64,000 bases of DNA from Kineobactrum sediminis (GCF_002868715.1 NZ_PKLZ01000012.1:1-64000); one strand, 5' to 3'; positions 24,642-34,254 are shown, counted from the first letter of the stretch. Notes: generated by a model from the sequence alone, not told the origin. Numbers and translations are program-made.

Positions 24642-25433
24642 ATGGCAATAAGCGGGCACTTCATTGCTTCCGCAAGGGGCCGGATTTTCCTGTCGGTCAC
24701 GGGACAACTACAATCCGGCAGGGCAATACTTTGTCTGCCACCCCTGTTCGAGGAAATGAACCTGTCGCGCGCCGTCATCGCTAAGCAGGCGCAGTACTTC
24801 GCCGCTCACGGCCTGCCCACCTGCGTTCTGGATTACTATGGGACTGGTGACAGCGAAGGCAATGTCAACGAGGCCACCGCCCAGGTCTGGCTGGAGGACA
24901 TCATCGCCGCCGGAGACTGGCTCAGACAGCAGGGAGTCCAGGAAATTGTTCTCTGGGGGGTGCGCTTCGGAGGCCTGATCCTGCTGCATTTCCAGAATGC
25001 GCTGCATGATGCGCTGCCAGTGAACCGGCAACTGCTCTGGAAGCCCGTGACGGCGGGCAAACTCTATATCAGTCAGTTCCTGCGCCTGAAGCAGGCCAGC
25101 ACGATACTTAACGGCAGTAACGACAAGGTGAACTGGCGGCAGCGCATCGCTGATGGCGATAGCATAGAGGTGGCGGGCTACCCGCTCAATGAGCCATTGG
25201 TCCGTTCAATCGAGGCACTTGAGGTACCTGCCGGCCTGGCGCCGCTCAGCCACATTGGCTGGCTGGAGCTGGGAGCAACTACAATCACGCCAGGGGTCCA
25301 GCGTGTGACAAGTTCCTGGCCTGCCAGTCATTATTGCCTGGATGCCCGGGAGAGCCCCCTGTTCTGGCAAACGCCTGAAACATTTACCGTCCCGGCCCTG
25401 TATCCTCACAGCCTCGCCATGCTGGAGGAATAG
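24642..25433 (+). CDS. Exosortase A system-associated hydrolase 2
   Basis: 263 residues, an alpha/beta-hydrolase relative of the exosortase-associated type 2 family (TIGR03101-like): LCLPPLFEEMNLSR (near 30), VLDYYGTGDSEGN (near 65) and LWGVRFGGLILL in place of the usual GxSxG elbow (near 103). With Arg where the nucleophile Ser normally stands, catalysis by the standard triad is doubtful. The family is found in tandem with hydrolase 1, as here. The role in XrtA systems is unproven; handling of acyl groups on ACP or glycan has been suggested by context. Confidence 0.85.
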   Translation: MAISGHFIASARGRIFLSVTGQLQSGRAILCLPPLFEEMNLSRAVIAKQAQYFAAHGLPTCVLDYYGTGDSEGNVNEATAQVWLEDIIAAGDWLRQQGVQEIVLWGVRFGGLILLHFQNALHDALPVNRQLLWKPVTAGKLYISQFLRLKQASTILNGSNDKVNWRQRIADGDSIEVAGYPLNEPLVRSIEALEVPAGLAPLSHIGWLELGATTITPGVQRVTSSWPASHYCLDARESPLFWQTPETFTVPALYPHSLAMLEE

Positions 25434-25436
25434 GTT

Positions 25437-26276
25437 GTGGAAAGAGCCCTGGCCATCCCAATCAAAGACCTGCAGATGCTGGGCATCCTGCATCAGCCCG
25501 AAACATGCGCGGAGGTTGGTGTCGTGCTGATCGTTGGTGGCCCACAGTACCGGGTCGGCAGCCACAGGCAGTTTGTCCAGCTGGCCCGGGCACTGGCCCG
25601 GGAAGGTATCACCTGCCTGCGCTTTGACTACCGGGGAATGGGGGATAGCGAAGGCGGCAAGCAGCCCTTCGAGAATATTGACCTCGATATTGAGGCAGCC
25701 TGCGATGCCTTCAGTGCGGAAACCGGTATTCAACGCATTGTTCTATGGGGTCTTTGCGATGCCGCCTCTGCCGCGATGATCTATGCGCCCACGGACCCAC
25801 GCATAGCGGGACTGGTGCTATTGAACCCTTGGCTGCGAAGCGAGGCAGCCATGGGAAAAACCATGGTACGCCACTATTATCTGCGGCGGCTGCTCTCGAT
25901 AAACTTTTGGCGTAAACTGCTGGGAGGCAAGGTAAACATGAACGGAAGCTTGCAGGACCTTGGTGGATTTGTGCATGCCAGCCGCGAGAAGGAGGAATTG
26001 CCAGAGAACAGCTATCAGGCCCGGATGCAGGCCGGGCTGAACCGGTTCCGGGGCCAGATCTGCCTGATACTGAGCGGGTCGGATCTGACGGCCAGGGAGT
26101 TCGAACAGCAGGCCCTGGAGGATACACAATGGGCCGCACTCAAGTCCGGGAAGGCGCAAATACACAGGCTGCCGAAAGCAGACCATACTTTCTCGTCCGC
26201 TGGCTTCAAGACCGAGGTTGAAGCACTCACCTGCGAGTATATTGCAAGCCTCATAACGGAGGATCCGGCAAGATGA
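25437..26276 (+). CDS. Exosortase A system-associated hydrolase 1
   Basis: 279 residues, GTG start with GGAGGAA upstream, 3 bases after hydrolase 2. It shows the alpha/beta-hydrolase pattern of the type 1 family (TIGR03100-like): VVLIVGGPQYRVGSHRQF (near 30), RFDYRGMGDSEG (near 65), LWGLCDAASAAM (near 105) and a late HTFSS. The nucleophile elbow reads GLCDAA, so a Cys may replace the usual Ser, giving a thiol hydrolase or acyltransferase. It overlaps the next start by 4 bases. Confidence 0.87.
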   Translation: MERALAIPIKDLQMLGILHQPETCAEVGVVLIVGGPQYRVGSHRQFVQLARALAREGITCLRFDYRGMGDSEGGKQPFENIDLDIEAACDAFSAETGIQRIVLWGLCDAASAAMIYAPTDPRIAGLVLLNPWLRSEAAMGKTMVRHYYLRRLLSINFWRKLLGGKVNMNGSLQDLGGFVHASREKEELPENSYQARMQAGLNRFRGQICLILSGSDLTAREFEQQALEDTQWAALKSGKAQIHRLPKADHTFSSAGFKTEVEALTCEYIASLITEDPAR

Positions 26277-27478
26277 TTGCATTGCGTCATTTCCTGTTGT
26301 CAGCAGCAATGCTGCTACTTGTGCCCGGGGTACACGCCAGTGAATACGGAGCCGCCAAGCCAGAGCTCGAATCACAACGCTCAGTGCTGAAAAAACTTGC
26401 GAACCTGGCGCCCAATCACGCGATCCGGCTCGGCAACGCACGGGTCCTGGGTGAATTCAATGAGGTCGCCAGGAGATTCAAACTGGATCAGACAGGCCCC
26501 ATGGGACGGGACTACTCCATCAAAATGGTGTGGGCGCCTGAACGCCAGCGGGCACTGTTTGCAGGAGCCAATCACGGCCGCCCTCACCGCTTGAATGACG
26601 TCTGGGAATTTGATCTCGGCGCGCTTGCCTGGGTCCTGCTGTACCCGCCCGACAACCCCCGCAGCTACGCCGGCCTTGGGCCTGACCCCAGCGATGTAAG
26701 GTTCAGGGACGGCATTCTAGTGACCGAGCGCGGCGGCCCCGTCGTCATCGGTCACAGCTGGTGGGGCATCACCTGGGATCAAATGACCCGCGAACTGCTG
26801 TTCATGAACACCTGGGATACCAACCAGCACGAGGTCATCAAGCAACTGCAAGGAAACCCTGGCGAGCGTTACAAGGGGCCACCACTGTGGGGTTTCGACC
26901 CGCAGACCCAGCAATGGCGGTTCCGCAAGACTAGCCCCCCCTTTCCGCGAGCACCGTTCGGAGGCTTGCTTGAGTATGTTCCCGCTCTTGGGGGGGCAAT
27001 CTGGCATACCAATCACTGGCAGATGTTGGCCACCTGGCTTTATTCACCCGACACGCAATCCTGGACAAACCTGCGTGCCAATGCGGAGACAGGGGATTTC
27101 CAGGCGCAGTCCCCCAAAACGGAGCAGGTAGGTTACTATGACCCTGAACGCAAAGTTATCATCTCCCAAAGGGGGCATGGCACATTTCAATTTGATATCC
27201 ACAAGAAGCGCTGGAGCAAGATACTGGCGCGGCCAGAGCAGGAAGAGCACTGGCCCGAGGGCCATGACGCCTTCGCGCCCATGTATCGGGATCCGGTAAC
27301 GGGTCACGGACTGTTGGTAGACTTTAGAAGCAACAACCTGTGGTCCTATGACCCGAAGGATAACTGGTGGACAAGACTCAACCCGAAAGGCGCCGATATG
27401 CCTAACGGAAACAAGCGGCTCGCTTATTTTGATGTGAAACACGGCGTCCTGGTAGTTGTGGATGGAGTACAAGTCTGA
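26273..27478 (+). CDS. Secreted kelch-like beta-propeller protein
   Basis: 401 residues with a signal peptide (about 1-23, ending VHAS). After a helical N-terminal section come repeated blades of about 45-50 residues containing DVWEFDLGALAWVLL, LWGFDPQTQQWRF, TWLYSPDTQSWTN, TFQFDIHKKRWSK and LWSYDPKDNWWTR, the Trp- and Asp-rich signature of kelch or galactose-oxidase-like propellers. It is exported, so it probably binds or modifies a surface glycan. No enzyme active site is evident. The ATGA overlap with hydrolase 1 and close coupling to the lyase-like gene after it suggest they work together. Confidence 0.75.
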   Translation: MIALRHFLLSAAMLLLVPGVHASEYGAAKPELESQRSVLKKLANLAPNHAIRLGNARVLGEFNEVARRFKLDQTGPMGRDYSIKMVWAPERQRALFAGANHGRPHRLNDVWEFDLGALAWVLLYPPDNPRSYAGLGPDPSDVRFRDGILVTERGGPVVIGHSWWGITWDQMTRELLFMNTWDTNQHEVIKQLQGNPGERYKGPPLWGFDPQTQQWRFRKTSPPFPRAPFGGLLEYVPALGGAIWHTNHWQMLATWLYSPDTQSWTNLRANAETGDFQAQSPKTEQVGYYDPERKVIISQRGHGTFQFDIHKKRWSKILARPEQEEHWPEGHDAFAPMYRDPVTGHGLLVDFRSNNLWSYDPKDNWWTRLNPKGADMPNGNKRLAYFDVKHGVLVVVDGVQV

Positions 27479-27533
27479 GCATACCGTTATCAGTAAACAG
27501 CGCATGCTGACAGAGACCAATGTGGAGAGAAAT

Positions 27534-29066
27534 GTGAACTACCGCAATGCAGACCGATATTTTCCAGACGCCAGCCGCAGCCCCTGGCAGCTCGGCCTCT
27601 ACAGCTTCGTGCTGGCGCTCATGCTGCTTGCTCTACCGGGCACCCTCAAGGCTAGTGTACCCCTGAGTGACGGCCCCCGCGGAATGACATGTGGCGCGCA
27701 TTTTGCGGCCGCACATGCAAGCTGGCAACGGGGGGGGGGAGACTGGCTGGATGCCCGAGGGGAACTCTGGGGCACCGAACCATTCGACAGTACCCGGGTA
27801 CGTCCCTCCTCCAAACGTCAGATCATCCGCTGGGATATCACCTCAATGGCGGGCAAGTGGCAAGCCGGAGCTCAACCTGCCGGTGCACTTTTCCTGCGCT
27901 CCCTGCCCAATGCACCCGAGGGGGTAGTCAACTTTCGCAGCCGGGAAAGTGACGATCCCGAAGTAAGGCCGCTTTTGGTGGTTGAATGGGACAACGGTGA
28001 AATCACAAGCCTCGCTCCAACAGCCGACACTTCTATCAACTGTACGACCATCAGGGGCCTGGGCGGTGGCTCTCTTTTTTCTGTTGGGGGCAATGATAAC
28101 GCCATTATCATTTTCCCATTCAAGGCTGATCCGCAACGAAAGATACACAAAGCAGAATTAAAGCTGACAACCGACAAGCAGTGGCACAACGGGTCAGCTG
28201 TAGGCGTTTTCCAGGTACATCCACCCTGGGCTACCAGTACAACGTCGCGTATGGGCCTCGCCGCCAACCACCCCGAGGATAGGGATATTGTCTCCCATCC
28301 AGCAGTCTATTTTGCAACGGGCTTTGAAGAACGAAACTGGCCAGCAGGATGGAGCCATGCGGGGCGAACCAGCAAAACACAACCCGTTGATGACGATGAG
28401 AATGGCTTTGCGCCACTCCAGGGCCGGGCACTACGTACCACCCTGGTTCCCAAAAAGAATTTCGCCCTGGATCTGCGCTACGATTTTGCCAAGCTGCACC
28501 GCGAGGAGCCCGAGGAGGCTTACTTTCGCTACTACCTAAGATTTGGCGACAACTGGAATCCATCGGCTGATGGAGGAAAGCTTCCCGGTTTCGGCGGCAC
28601 TTATAACAAGGGCGGCTGGGGTTTACGGGCATCCGATGGGTACAACGGCTGGTCTGTACGTGGAGCATTCATGCGCAGATCCGACAACGTTCCCGAAATG
28701 ACCAACAAAGTCGCGATCGGGTCCTACGCATACCATGTCGGAATACAGGGAGCGCCGAGTGCAAACTGGGGGTGGGGTATGGGACCTACAGGTTGGCTAC
28801 AGCAGAATAAATGGTACAGCGTTGAGCAATACGTAAGAATGAACGAGCTTGGGCAGTCCGACGGTGAATTCAAAGCGTGGATCGATGGCCAACTGGTGTT
28901 CGAGCGCAGCGATATCCGTTTCCGGGACACGAAGGAACTGAAGATAGAAAACGTGTGGTTCAATGTCTACCATGGCGGAGTTACCAAACCACCTCATGAA
29001 ATGTCGCTATATATAGACAATGTAGTAATATCCCGGGAATATATCGGGCCAATGATAAAAGAATGA
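27534..29066 (+). CDS. Secreted polysaccharide-lyase-like protein (PL14-type domain with DNRLRE-like module)
   Basis: About 510 residues from GTG 27534 (GGAGAG 6 bases upstream; in-frame ATGs at 27504 and 27456 have no such site). A long signal or anchor segment (about residues 19-39) is followed by a DNRLRE-like beta domain (about 60-225) and a lectin-fold domain (about 260-500) with FRYYLRFGDNW, GGKLPGFGGTY and GGWGLRASDGY. That pattern resembles alginate/glucuronan lyases of family PL14. It could trim or release the exopolysaccharide made by this locus. The catalytic residues were not confirmed, so lyase activity is an inference. Confidence 0.7.
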   Translation: MNYRNADRYFPDASRSPWQLGLYSFVLALMLLALPGTLKASVPLSDGPRGMTCGAHFAAAHASWQRGGGDWLDARGELWGTEPFDSTRVRPSSKRQIIRWDITSMAGKWQAGAQPAGALFLRSLPNAPEGVVNFRSRESDDPEVRPLLVVEWDNGEITSLAPTADTSINCTTIRGLGGGSLFSVGGNDNAIIIFPFKADPQRKIHKAELKLTTDKQWHNGSAVGVFQVHPPWATSTTSRMGLAANHPEDRDIVSHPAVYFATGFEERNWPAGWSHAGRTSKTQPVDDDENGFAPLQGRALRTTLVPKKNFALDLRYDFAKLHREEPEEAYFRYYLRFGDNWNPSADGGKLPGFGGTYNKGGWGLRASDGYNGWSVRGAFMRRSDNVPEMTNKVAIGSYAYHVGIQGAPSANWGWGMGPTGWLQQNKWYSVEQYVRMNELGQSDGEFKAWIDGQLVFERSDIRFRDTKELKIENVWFNVYHGGVTKPPHEMSLYIDNVVISREYIGPMIKE

Positions 29067-29157
29067 CCGCTCTGCTCACGACCGGAGCACCGACCTCCGA
29101 GATCCGCCACAAACCTCCCAAGCTTAGGCCTTGTGCCGCGCGACTATAGAGGACTTC

Positions 29158-30693
29158 ATGACTAATCCGCTTAGGCGCCCTGCTGGTCGAACAAGCAGAC
29201 ATAAAGATATCGTGCGAAGGGCATTCGTCCTTAACTCTAGTAATTTGGGCCGCAGGGTTATCAGCGGCGCAACCTTTACATTTATTGGTATTGTTCTTAG
29301 AACACTGCTCACACTCGGATCAGTAGCTGTATTGGCCCGGCTTCTTTCTCCCGCGGACTTCGGCTACATCGCCATGGCGACGGTGATAACCGAGTTTGCG
29401 GCATTATTCAGCAATTTTGGCTTCAGTGCGGTACTTATCCAGCGCAGGGTTATTACTCGTCTGCAAATTGATACGGTTTTCTGGGCATCCGTCATGCTGG
29501 GCATCACACTCAGCTTCTTTGTGTTTGGACTTTCCTTCTTCGCCAGTTGGCTCTACTCAGATCCACTGACAGGAGAAATACTTCGGGTTCTTTGCTGGAT
29601 TTTTCTAATTGAGGGGCTTGCTATTGTTCCCCATGCATTGCTGGCGCGTCTCATGCACTTTCAAACTGAGTTTTGGATTCAAATCAGTGCGATGATTGTT
29701 CGGGTATCTGTCGCCATTACATTTGCCTACCTGGGCTTTGGCGTTTGGAGCCTGGTTGCCGGTTCAATCGCAGGATCTGTGATGTCAGTTGTGCTTAGTC
29801 TGCTGGCAGTACCTTATTGGCCTCGGCGCCGGTTTCACCTTGCTTACCTTTCGTCAACCTGGAAGACCAGCGGAAGCTATTTTGGCGGTGGCTTGTTGTT
29901 TTATTTGAATATGAATGTTGACCTCGCGCTCATAGGGCGGCAATTGGGCGCGACCCCACTGGGCTATTACCAAAATGCCAGATCGCTGACAGATGAAGTG
30001 AGATCACGCATTGCCATACCATTACAGCGTGTTCTGTTTCCGGCTTTCTCGGCCATACAGCATGACCGGGTACGAATGCAGGATTCGGTGATGCGCAGCG
30101 CCCGTATTCTTGCCGCGATCATCTTCCCAATAGGATTTGGCCTTTCGTCGGTCTCCAGAGAGTTAGTGCCAATATTGTACGGCGACAAGTGGCTACCTAT
30201 GATCCCGATCCTGACCATGTTGGGACTAAGTATTGCATTACGCGGTTCAACAGCAATTATCACGCCCGTCTTCAACGCAATGAACCGTGTTGGATTGGCG
30301 CTGAAGTACAATCTTTTCGGAACAATGCTTGTTGTCACGGGAATTGTAATCGCCCTACCTTATGGTCTCGAAGCAGTATCAATTGCTATCGCAATCACCT
30401 CATTATATTCAGTTGTTACATTCCGAATTGGCCTGGGGTTGATTGGGCTGAGATCTAGACATCTTTGGAAGATACTGGGGCCACCCGCAGTGGCGTCTAT
30501 ACTCATGTGGATATCCATCTCCATCTTTCGAGGTCTTAGTCATGACTGGTCATGGCCATATACACAAGCACACCTTCTTGTCGCGCACATGCTATTAGGT
30601 GTCTTTATCTATTCCATTTTTCTCAACGTCATATCGTTTCAGTATTTCAAAGACTTCAAAATACTCGCCACCAAGATACTTGGACGACCATGA
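29158..30693 (+). CDS. Wzx-type polysaccharide flippase (PST/MOP family)
   Basis: About 511 residues with 12 or more membrane helices from about residue 35 to 500 and the family opening VLARLLSPADFGYIAMATV. Members flip undecaprenyl-linked oligosaccharide units across the inner membrane. I start at ATG 29158 (GAGG upstream); the ORF extends nine codons further upstream without a site. It ends 40 bp before a converging glycosyltransferase gene. Its sequence is visibly more A/T-rich than the conserved XrtA operon on the right, as is usual for serotype-specific genes. It probably exports the repeat unit from this locus. Confidence 0.9.
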   Translation: MTNPLRRPAGRTSRHKDIVRRAFVLNSSNLGRRVISGATFTFIGIVLRTLLTLGSVAVLARLLSPADFGYIAMATVITEFAALFSNFGFSAVLIQRRVITRLQIDTVFWASVMLGITLSFFVFGLSFFASWLYSDPLTGEILRVLCWIFLIEGLAIVPHALLARLMHFQTEFWIQISAMIVRVSVAITFAYLGFGVWSLVAGSIAGSVMSVVLSLLAVPYWPRRRFHLAYLSSTWKTSGSYFGGGLLFYLNMNVDLALIGRQLGATPLGYYQNARSLTDEVRSRIAIPLQRVLFPAFSAIQHDRVRMQDSVMRSARILAAIIFPIGFGLSSVSRELVPILYGDKWLPMIPILTMLGLSIALRGSTAIITPVFNAMNRVGLALKYNLFGTMLVVTGIVIALPYGLEAVSIAIAITSLYSVVTFRIGLGLIGLRSRHLWKILGPPAVASILMWISISIFRGLSHDWSWPYTQAHLLVAHMLLGVFIYSIFLNVISFQYFKDFKILATKILGRP

Positions 30694-30733
30694 TTGTCCG
30701 TTTTTAAAGATCGACAGACAATGCTTTTCAATT

Positions 30734-31906
30734 TCACAATAATTTGATGCCTAGGGGACGCGATAGGAGATAAAGGCTTACAGTCAATTTCATTAAATTA
30801 AGTCTACCTTGCCTGCTTACCAAAGTACTTCTCATCGACCAAAGAAGGCCTCGGCAAAAGCTTCGTATAATTTGCCTTTTTGCGATTGAATACCGAATGG
30901 GCTTCAAGCCTTCCAATAACACGTTATCCCCCAAGGAAGCTTGCAATACAAAATATTTTGTGCAGGCCGCTCCGCGACAAAGTAAAATCTCCTCACTGGA
31001 CAACACGCTCCCGCAGTGACTTAGCGCGCTGGCTACGTCCTCCACCATCTCAGGAACAAGTCCTTTACTGGCCATGACGCTCATTCTTCTCATTAATGCC
31101 AGGCGCTTAGGGTATTTTGCCTCTTGCATCTTCTCCGGCAAATATTCCATCAAATTCAAAGCAGATCTTACCTTCCTTCCGATCATTTGATCATATCTAA
31201 GCCAGATATTATCCTTCTCTTGGTAATCATGCAAAGCATTGAGCGGCCCCCTCACACCACTGTGGAGTCTGACAATAAAGGTCGGCGTATTTGTCATGAT
31301 TGCCTTCCCTTGATGAAGAAGTCTGATGATTATGTCGTAATCCTGAGATCGTAATAGTGCTTCATCGAATGGCCCAACATCTCTTAGTAGACTGGTGGCG
31401 ATAAGCATGCCCGGAAGCGTAAAGAAGCAGCCGCACAATACCTGGAAAAAAAAATCCTCATTTGAAACCATGGGAAATTGGTACTGTTGCGTTGATATTA
31501 TTTTTCCATCCACATCGTCCACACCGACAAAATGAGAACTAATCACCAGATTTACGTCCAGTGCTTCCGACAATAAAGATGCTCGGTGAGAAATTGAATC
31601 TGGAAGCGCCACATCATCATCATCAAATAACCAAACATAGTCTGATGTAACAGATGGCAATATGAAGTTTAGAGCCTGCGCCTTACCTCCATTAGCCTTA
31701 TTTACCACAGTGATCCTGTCGCCGAATTGGGAAAGCACTCCAAGAGTATCATCGGTTGACCCATCATTAACGACTATTATTCGATCCGGTTTCATCGTTT
31801 GCGCGAGTAGACTCGCTATACACTCGGCTATGTACTTCGCTCGGTTGAACGTTGGAATAATGACCGTGACAGAGATACCTTCGCTCATGACTTTTTGCAC
31901 CCTCAT
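30734..31906 (-). CDS. Family 2 glycosyltransferase
   Basis: About 390 residues, GT-A fold: TVIIPTFNRAKYI (near 15), IVVNDGSTDDT (near 47) and the metal site WLFDDDDVALP (near 93), followed by a C-terminal helical region of about 150 residues. I start at ATG 31906 (GGAA 6 bases upstream); GTG 31912 is also possible. It shares the leftward strand with a methyltransferase and the O-ligase-like gene, and the base composition is A/T-rich. The sugar donor and acceptor are unknown. Confidence 0.88.
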   Translation of the reverse strand: MRVQKVMSEGISVTVIIPTFNRAKYIAECIASLLAQTMKPDRIIVVNDGSTDDTLGVLSQFGDRITVVNKANGGKAQALNFILPSVTSDYVWLFDDDDVALPDSISHRASLLSEALDVNLVISSHFVGVDDVDGKIISTQQYQFPMVSNEDFFFQVLCGCFFTLPGMLIATSLLRDVGPFDEALLRSQDYDIIIRLLHQGKAIMTNTPTFIVRLHSGVRGPLNALHDYQEKDNIWLRYDQMIGRKVRSALNLMEYLPEKMQEAKYPKRLALMRRMSVMASKGLVPEMVEDVASALSHCGSVLSSEEILLCRGAACTKYFVLQASLGDNVLLEGLKPIRYSIAKRQIIRSFCRGLLWSMRSTLVSRQGRLNLMKLTVSLYLLSRPLGIKLL

Positions 31907-31924
31907 CAACACTTCCGGCTATTA

Positions 31925-32692
31925 CTACCGCGTCGACCTAGACCTGGTTAAGACCGCTATCCCCTTTTCTGCGAAAGCGAATTCGTTCAATTTAAACTGC
32001 GGAAATTCTCTGAGCCACTGCGCTACTATAAGTGACTCATCCTCCCTAGCCGCGTCATCCAGAAAGATCGTACATTCCTCAGCCAGAAGCTCACTTAAAA
32101 CATACAATGCGGGCAACCTTGCTTTTGCACAGATCGTGGCGGGAGGCCCATCAATGACGAGCATATCTATCTTTTTGTCCTTCGGCAGCTGCTCAATGTT
32201 ATACCAAGAACCGTGCCAATCCGGGAGATCAATAGCCCCCAAAGGCGCATCAATGATTTGCGCATTTTCTTCAAATTTGTGCAGTTCCAGCAACCTACGT
32301 GTCTTGCTCGCGTAAACGGGGTCGTGCTCAAGACTGAAAACGTGACCGCCATAGTTTCTAATACATCCACTTATTATCAACGTACTAACGCCACTACTAC
32401 ATTCGAGCACGGTCTTTGGAGAAGTATCTTGAATGTGGCGAACCAGGTGGTATAAGAAGTCCGGCGAAGCCGCCCATCCCCGCATAGGAGGAAACCCATG
32501 TGTGGGCTTAACTTCGACATATAGTCCTAACAGAGCTTCAATCTGACTATAAATATTTGCAATAGACAGGTTGGTCTTTTTCGATGAGCTATCTATCAGC
32601 GAAGATAGCTTATGGTAAATCCACGCTGCAATCAAAAGGTACAAAGCCGCAAGAGCAAGCAATTGCATAATAAGCATGGTTCCTGTGTGCAT
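31925..32692 (-). CDS. Membrane-anchored SAM-dependent methyltransferase
   Basis: About 255 residues from ATG 32692 (GGAG 7 bases upstream; the ORF is open to a TTG at 32788). One N-terminal membrane helix (about 5-28) precedes a class I methyltransferase-like domain of the Methyltransf_24 kind: TVLECSSGVSTLI (SAM motif I, near 100), VFSLEHDP (motif II acid, near 122) and DMLVIDGPP (near 180). It may O-methylate a sugar of the glycan or cap chain ends, acting at the membrane. It lies 18 bases from the glycosyltransferase gene on the same strand. Confidence 0.8.
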   Translation of the reverse strand: MHTGTMLIMQLLALAALYLLIAAWIYHKLSSLIDSSSKKTNLSIANIYSQIEALLGLYVEVKPTHGFPPMRGWAASPDFLYHLVRHIQDTSPKTVLECSSGVSTLIISGCIRNYGGHVFSLEHDPVYASKTRRLLELHKFEENAQIIDAPLGAIDLPDWHGSWYNIEQLPKDKKIDMLVIDGPPATICAKARLPALYVLSELLAEECTIFLDDAAREDESLIVAQWLREFPQFKLNEFAFAEKGIAVLTRSRSTR

Positions 32693-32818
32693 TGTTGATC
32701 TCCATAATTTTTCGTAGGTGGGCTCAATAGTTTTCATAGCTACGTTATTGTCGGCATAATGCCAGCTATGAAAATTCGCAACTTCCAATCAGTAGTTCTC
32801 TCCCGATCCACGAGCTCA

Positions 32819-34171
32819 TTACACAGTGGCTCTAACATCCTGACGCAAACCTGTAGGCCTTGGCCGTGCAAGACCGGCGTCTGATACTGACAAAAGTGCA
32901 TCCCTATTCATGGCCATCACCGCGATTATTCCAAGAACAGCATAAAGCAGGTCGAAATAGGCCAGACTAACATTGGCCCCTGTAATACCATACCCCACTA
33001 GAGAAAGTGTCAAGGCGCTAGCGAGTTGCCGGAACCAGTAGACATTCTGCTGCCTAGCCACCTTTAAGCTCTTCAAGTTTTCCAGTAGCGCTAGAAGTAA
33101 AAACATCAGAAAAATACCAAGCCCTACAAACCCGTGATCGCCCAAAACCTGGAAATAAATATTGTGGGCCGCTTTTGGGTTCTGCCAATCCGGTATTGGC
33201 GGTGTCTTCACTGGCGGGTAGTCTGGAGTCAAGGGCGCGTAGTAATTCCAAAGCCTAGGCTCTATTACGGCACCGAAGCCTCCCCCCGTCAAAGGATAGT
33301 CCAGCGCGATCATGGTTGATATCTTCCATGCCCACAGCCTGCCAATAAATGAGCTGTCGTCTTGCGCAGCCGTCGATATTGTGGCTTGGCGATCCCGCCA
33401 ATGTTCTGGAGTTTTGTCATACAGCACCGGAACAACCAGCAACGCTGCTAGCAACAGCACTACTTTATGGCGAGACTTCAACCAGAATGCTATTGCCAGC
33501 ACTATCAAGCCGATAAATCCCCCGCGAGAACCAGTGCCGACAATAGCCAGAATATTGAGCGCCAAAAGCCCCCATAGGCCCAGCCTCAGGGTGTGGTGCC
33601 TGGTCGTCTGCGCCAGGTAGATAACAAGAGGAATGCACATGTTTACCGCCACGGCAAAGTCATTTCTATCACGTATGATGCCTGCCCTGCCCACGACCTG
33701 GTGGCTGCCACCCGAGAGTATAAACTTCACTGCTTCCATAGCGGCGTATGCGGATATCGCCAGTACAATGGCCCAAATAAGAGTATCGATATGTAGCCGC
33801 TTGGTGATGATCAAGGTGATAAAGAGATAAAGGAGGAGGATTTTCAGGAACTGGTTCCAGTACCCCCACACCCAAGCTGGGTCCGAGTTCATGTTAAAAC
33901 TCGTTGTAATCAGCGTCCAGAACCCAAACAACAATACCCAGGCGCCCAAGCCATTAATACGCATCTCTTTATTCTTATAGACAAAGAGGTAAGCGAGAAC
34001 CGTGACCACAACGATCGTCAGGTTCAACCTGAAACTGTTAGAAAACCCGAAAGCCCACTGAGTCGGGGCCATCAGGGCAATCCATGCCCAGGCAGCAATA
34101 CCGATATACGGCCGTCGGAAAGCGAAGTAGACCGCCACAAACAGGAACCCTACCAACAATAGGTCGCGCAT
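32819..34171 (-). CDS. Putative O-glycosylation ligase / polymerase, exosortase A-associated
   Basis: 450 residues, 10 to 12 membrane helices, matching the Wzy/WaaL-like family linked to exosortase A (TIGR03097-like): starts MRDLLLVGFLFVAVYFAFRR; contains AGIIRDRNDFAVAVNM (near 175) and GTGSRGGFIGL (near 220), with a large periplasmic loop (about 270-340) holding the RDRQATIS region. It is expected either to polymerise repeat units or to transfer glycan to PEP-CTERM proteins. Its ATG overlaps the stop of a 27-residue membrane ORF (TAATG), implying coupled translation. Confidence 0.88.
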   Translation of the reverse strand: MRDLLLVGFLFVAVYFAFRRPYIGIAAWAWIALMAPTQWAFGFSNSFRLNLTIVVVTVLAYLFVYKNKEMRINGLGAWVLLFGFWTLITTSFNMNSDPAWVWGYWNQFLKILLLYLFITLIITKRLHIDTLIWAIVLAISAYAAMEAVKFILSGGSHQVVGRAGIIRDRNDFAVAVNMCIPLVIYLAQTTRHHTLRLGLWGLLALNILAIVGTGSRGGFIGLIVLAIAFWLKSRHKVVLLLAALLVVPVLYDKTPEHWRDRQATISTAAQDDSSFIGRLWAWKISTMIALDYPLTGGGFGAVIEPRLWNYYAPLTPDYPPVKTPPIPDWQNPKAAHNIYFQVLGDHGFVGLGIFLMFLLLALLENLKSLKVARQQNVYWFRQLASALTLSLVGYGITGANVSLAYFDLLYAVLGIIAVMAMNRDALLSVSDAGLARPRPTGLRQDVRATV

Positions 34172-34254
34172 TAATCTTCATCCTGTCGGTCCGCCCACCA
34201 GAATAGGTAGCACACACAGATCACAACTAAAAGCAGAAACAAGCTGTCTATCAT
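34171..34254 (-). CDS. 27-residue single-helix membrane peptide upstream of the O-ligase gene
   Basis: A short ORF beginning MIDSLFLLLVVICVC and ending in the charged tail ADRQDED. It has one hydrophobic helix (residues 4-20). AAGG lies about 10 bases upstream. Its stop TAA overlaps the ligase start codon (TAATG), so ribosomes finishing it could start the ligase. It could be a leader that sets ligase translation or a small partner subunit. I know of no named family. Confidence 0.5.
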   Translation of the reverse strand: MIDSLFLLLVVICVCYLFWWADRQDED

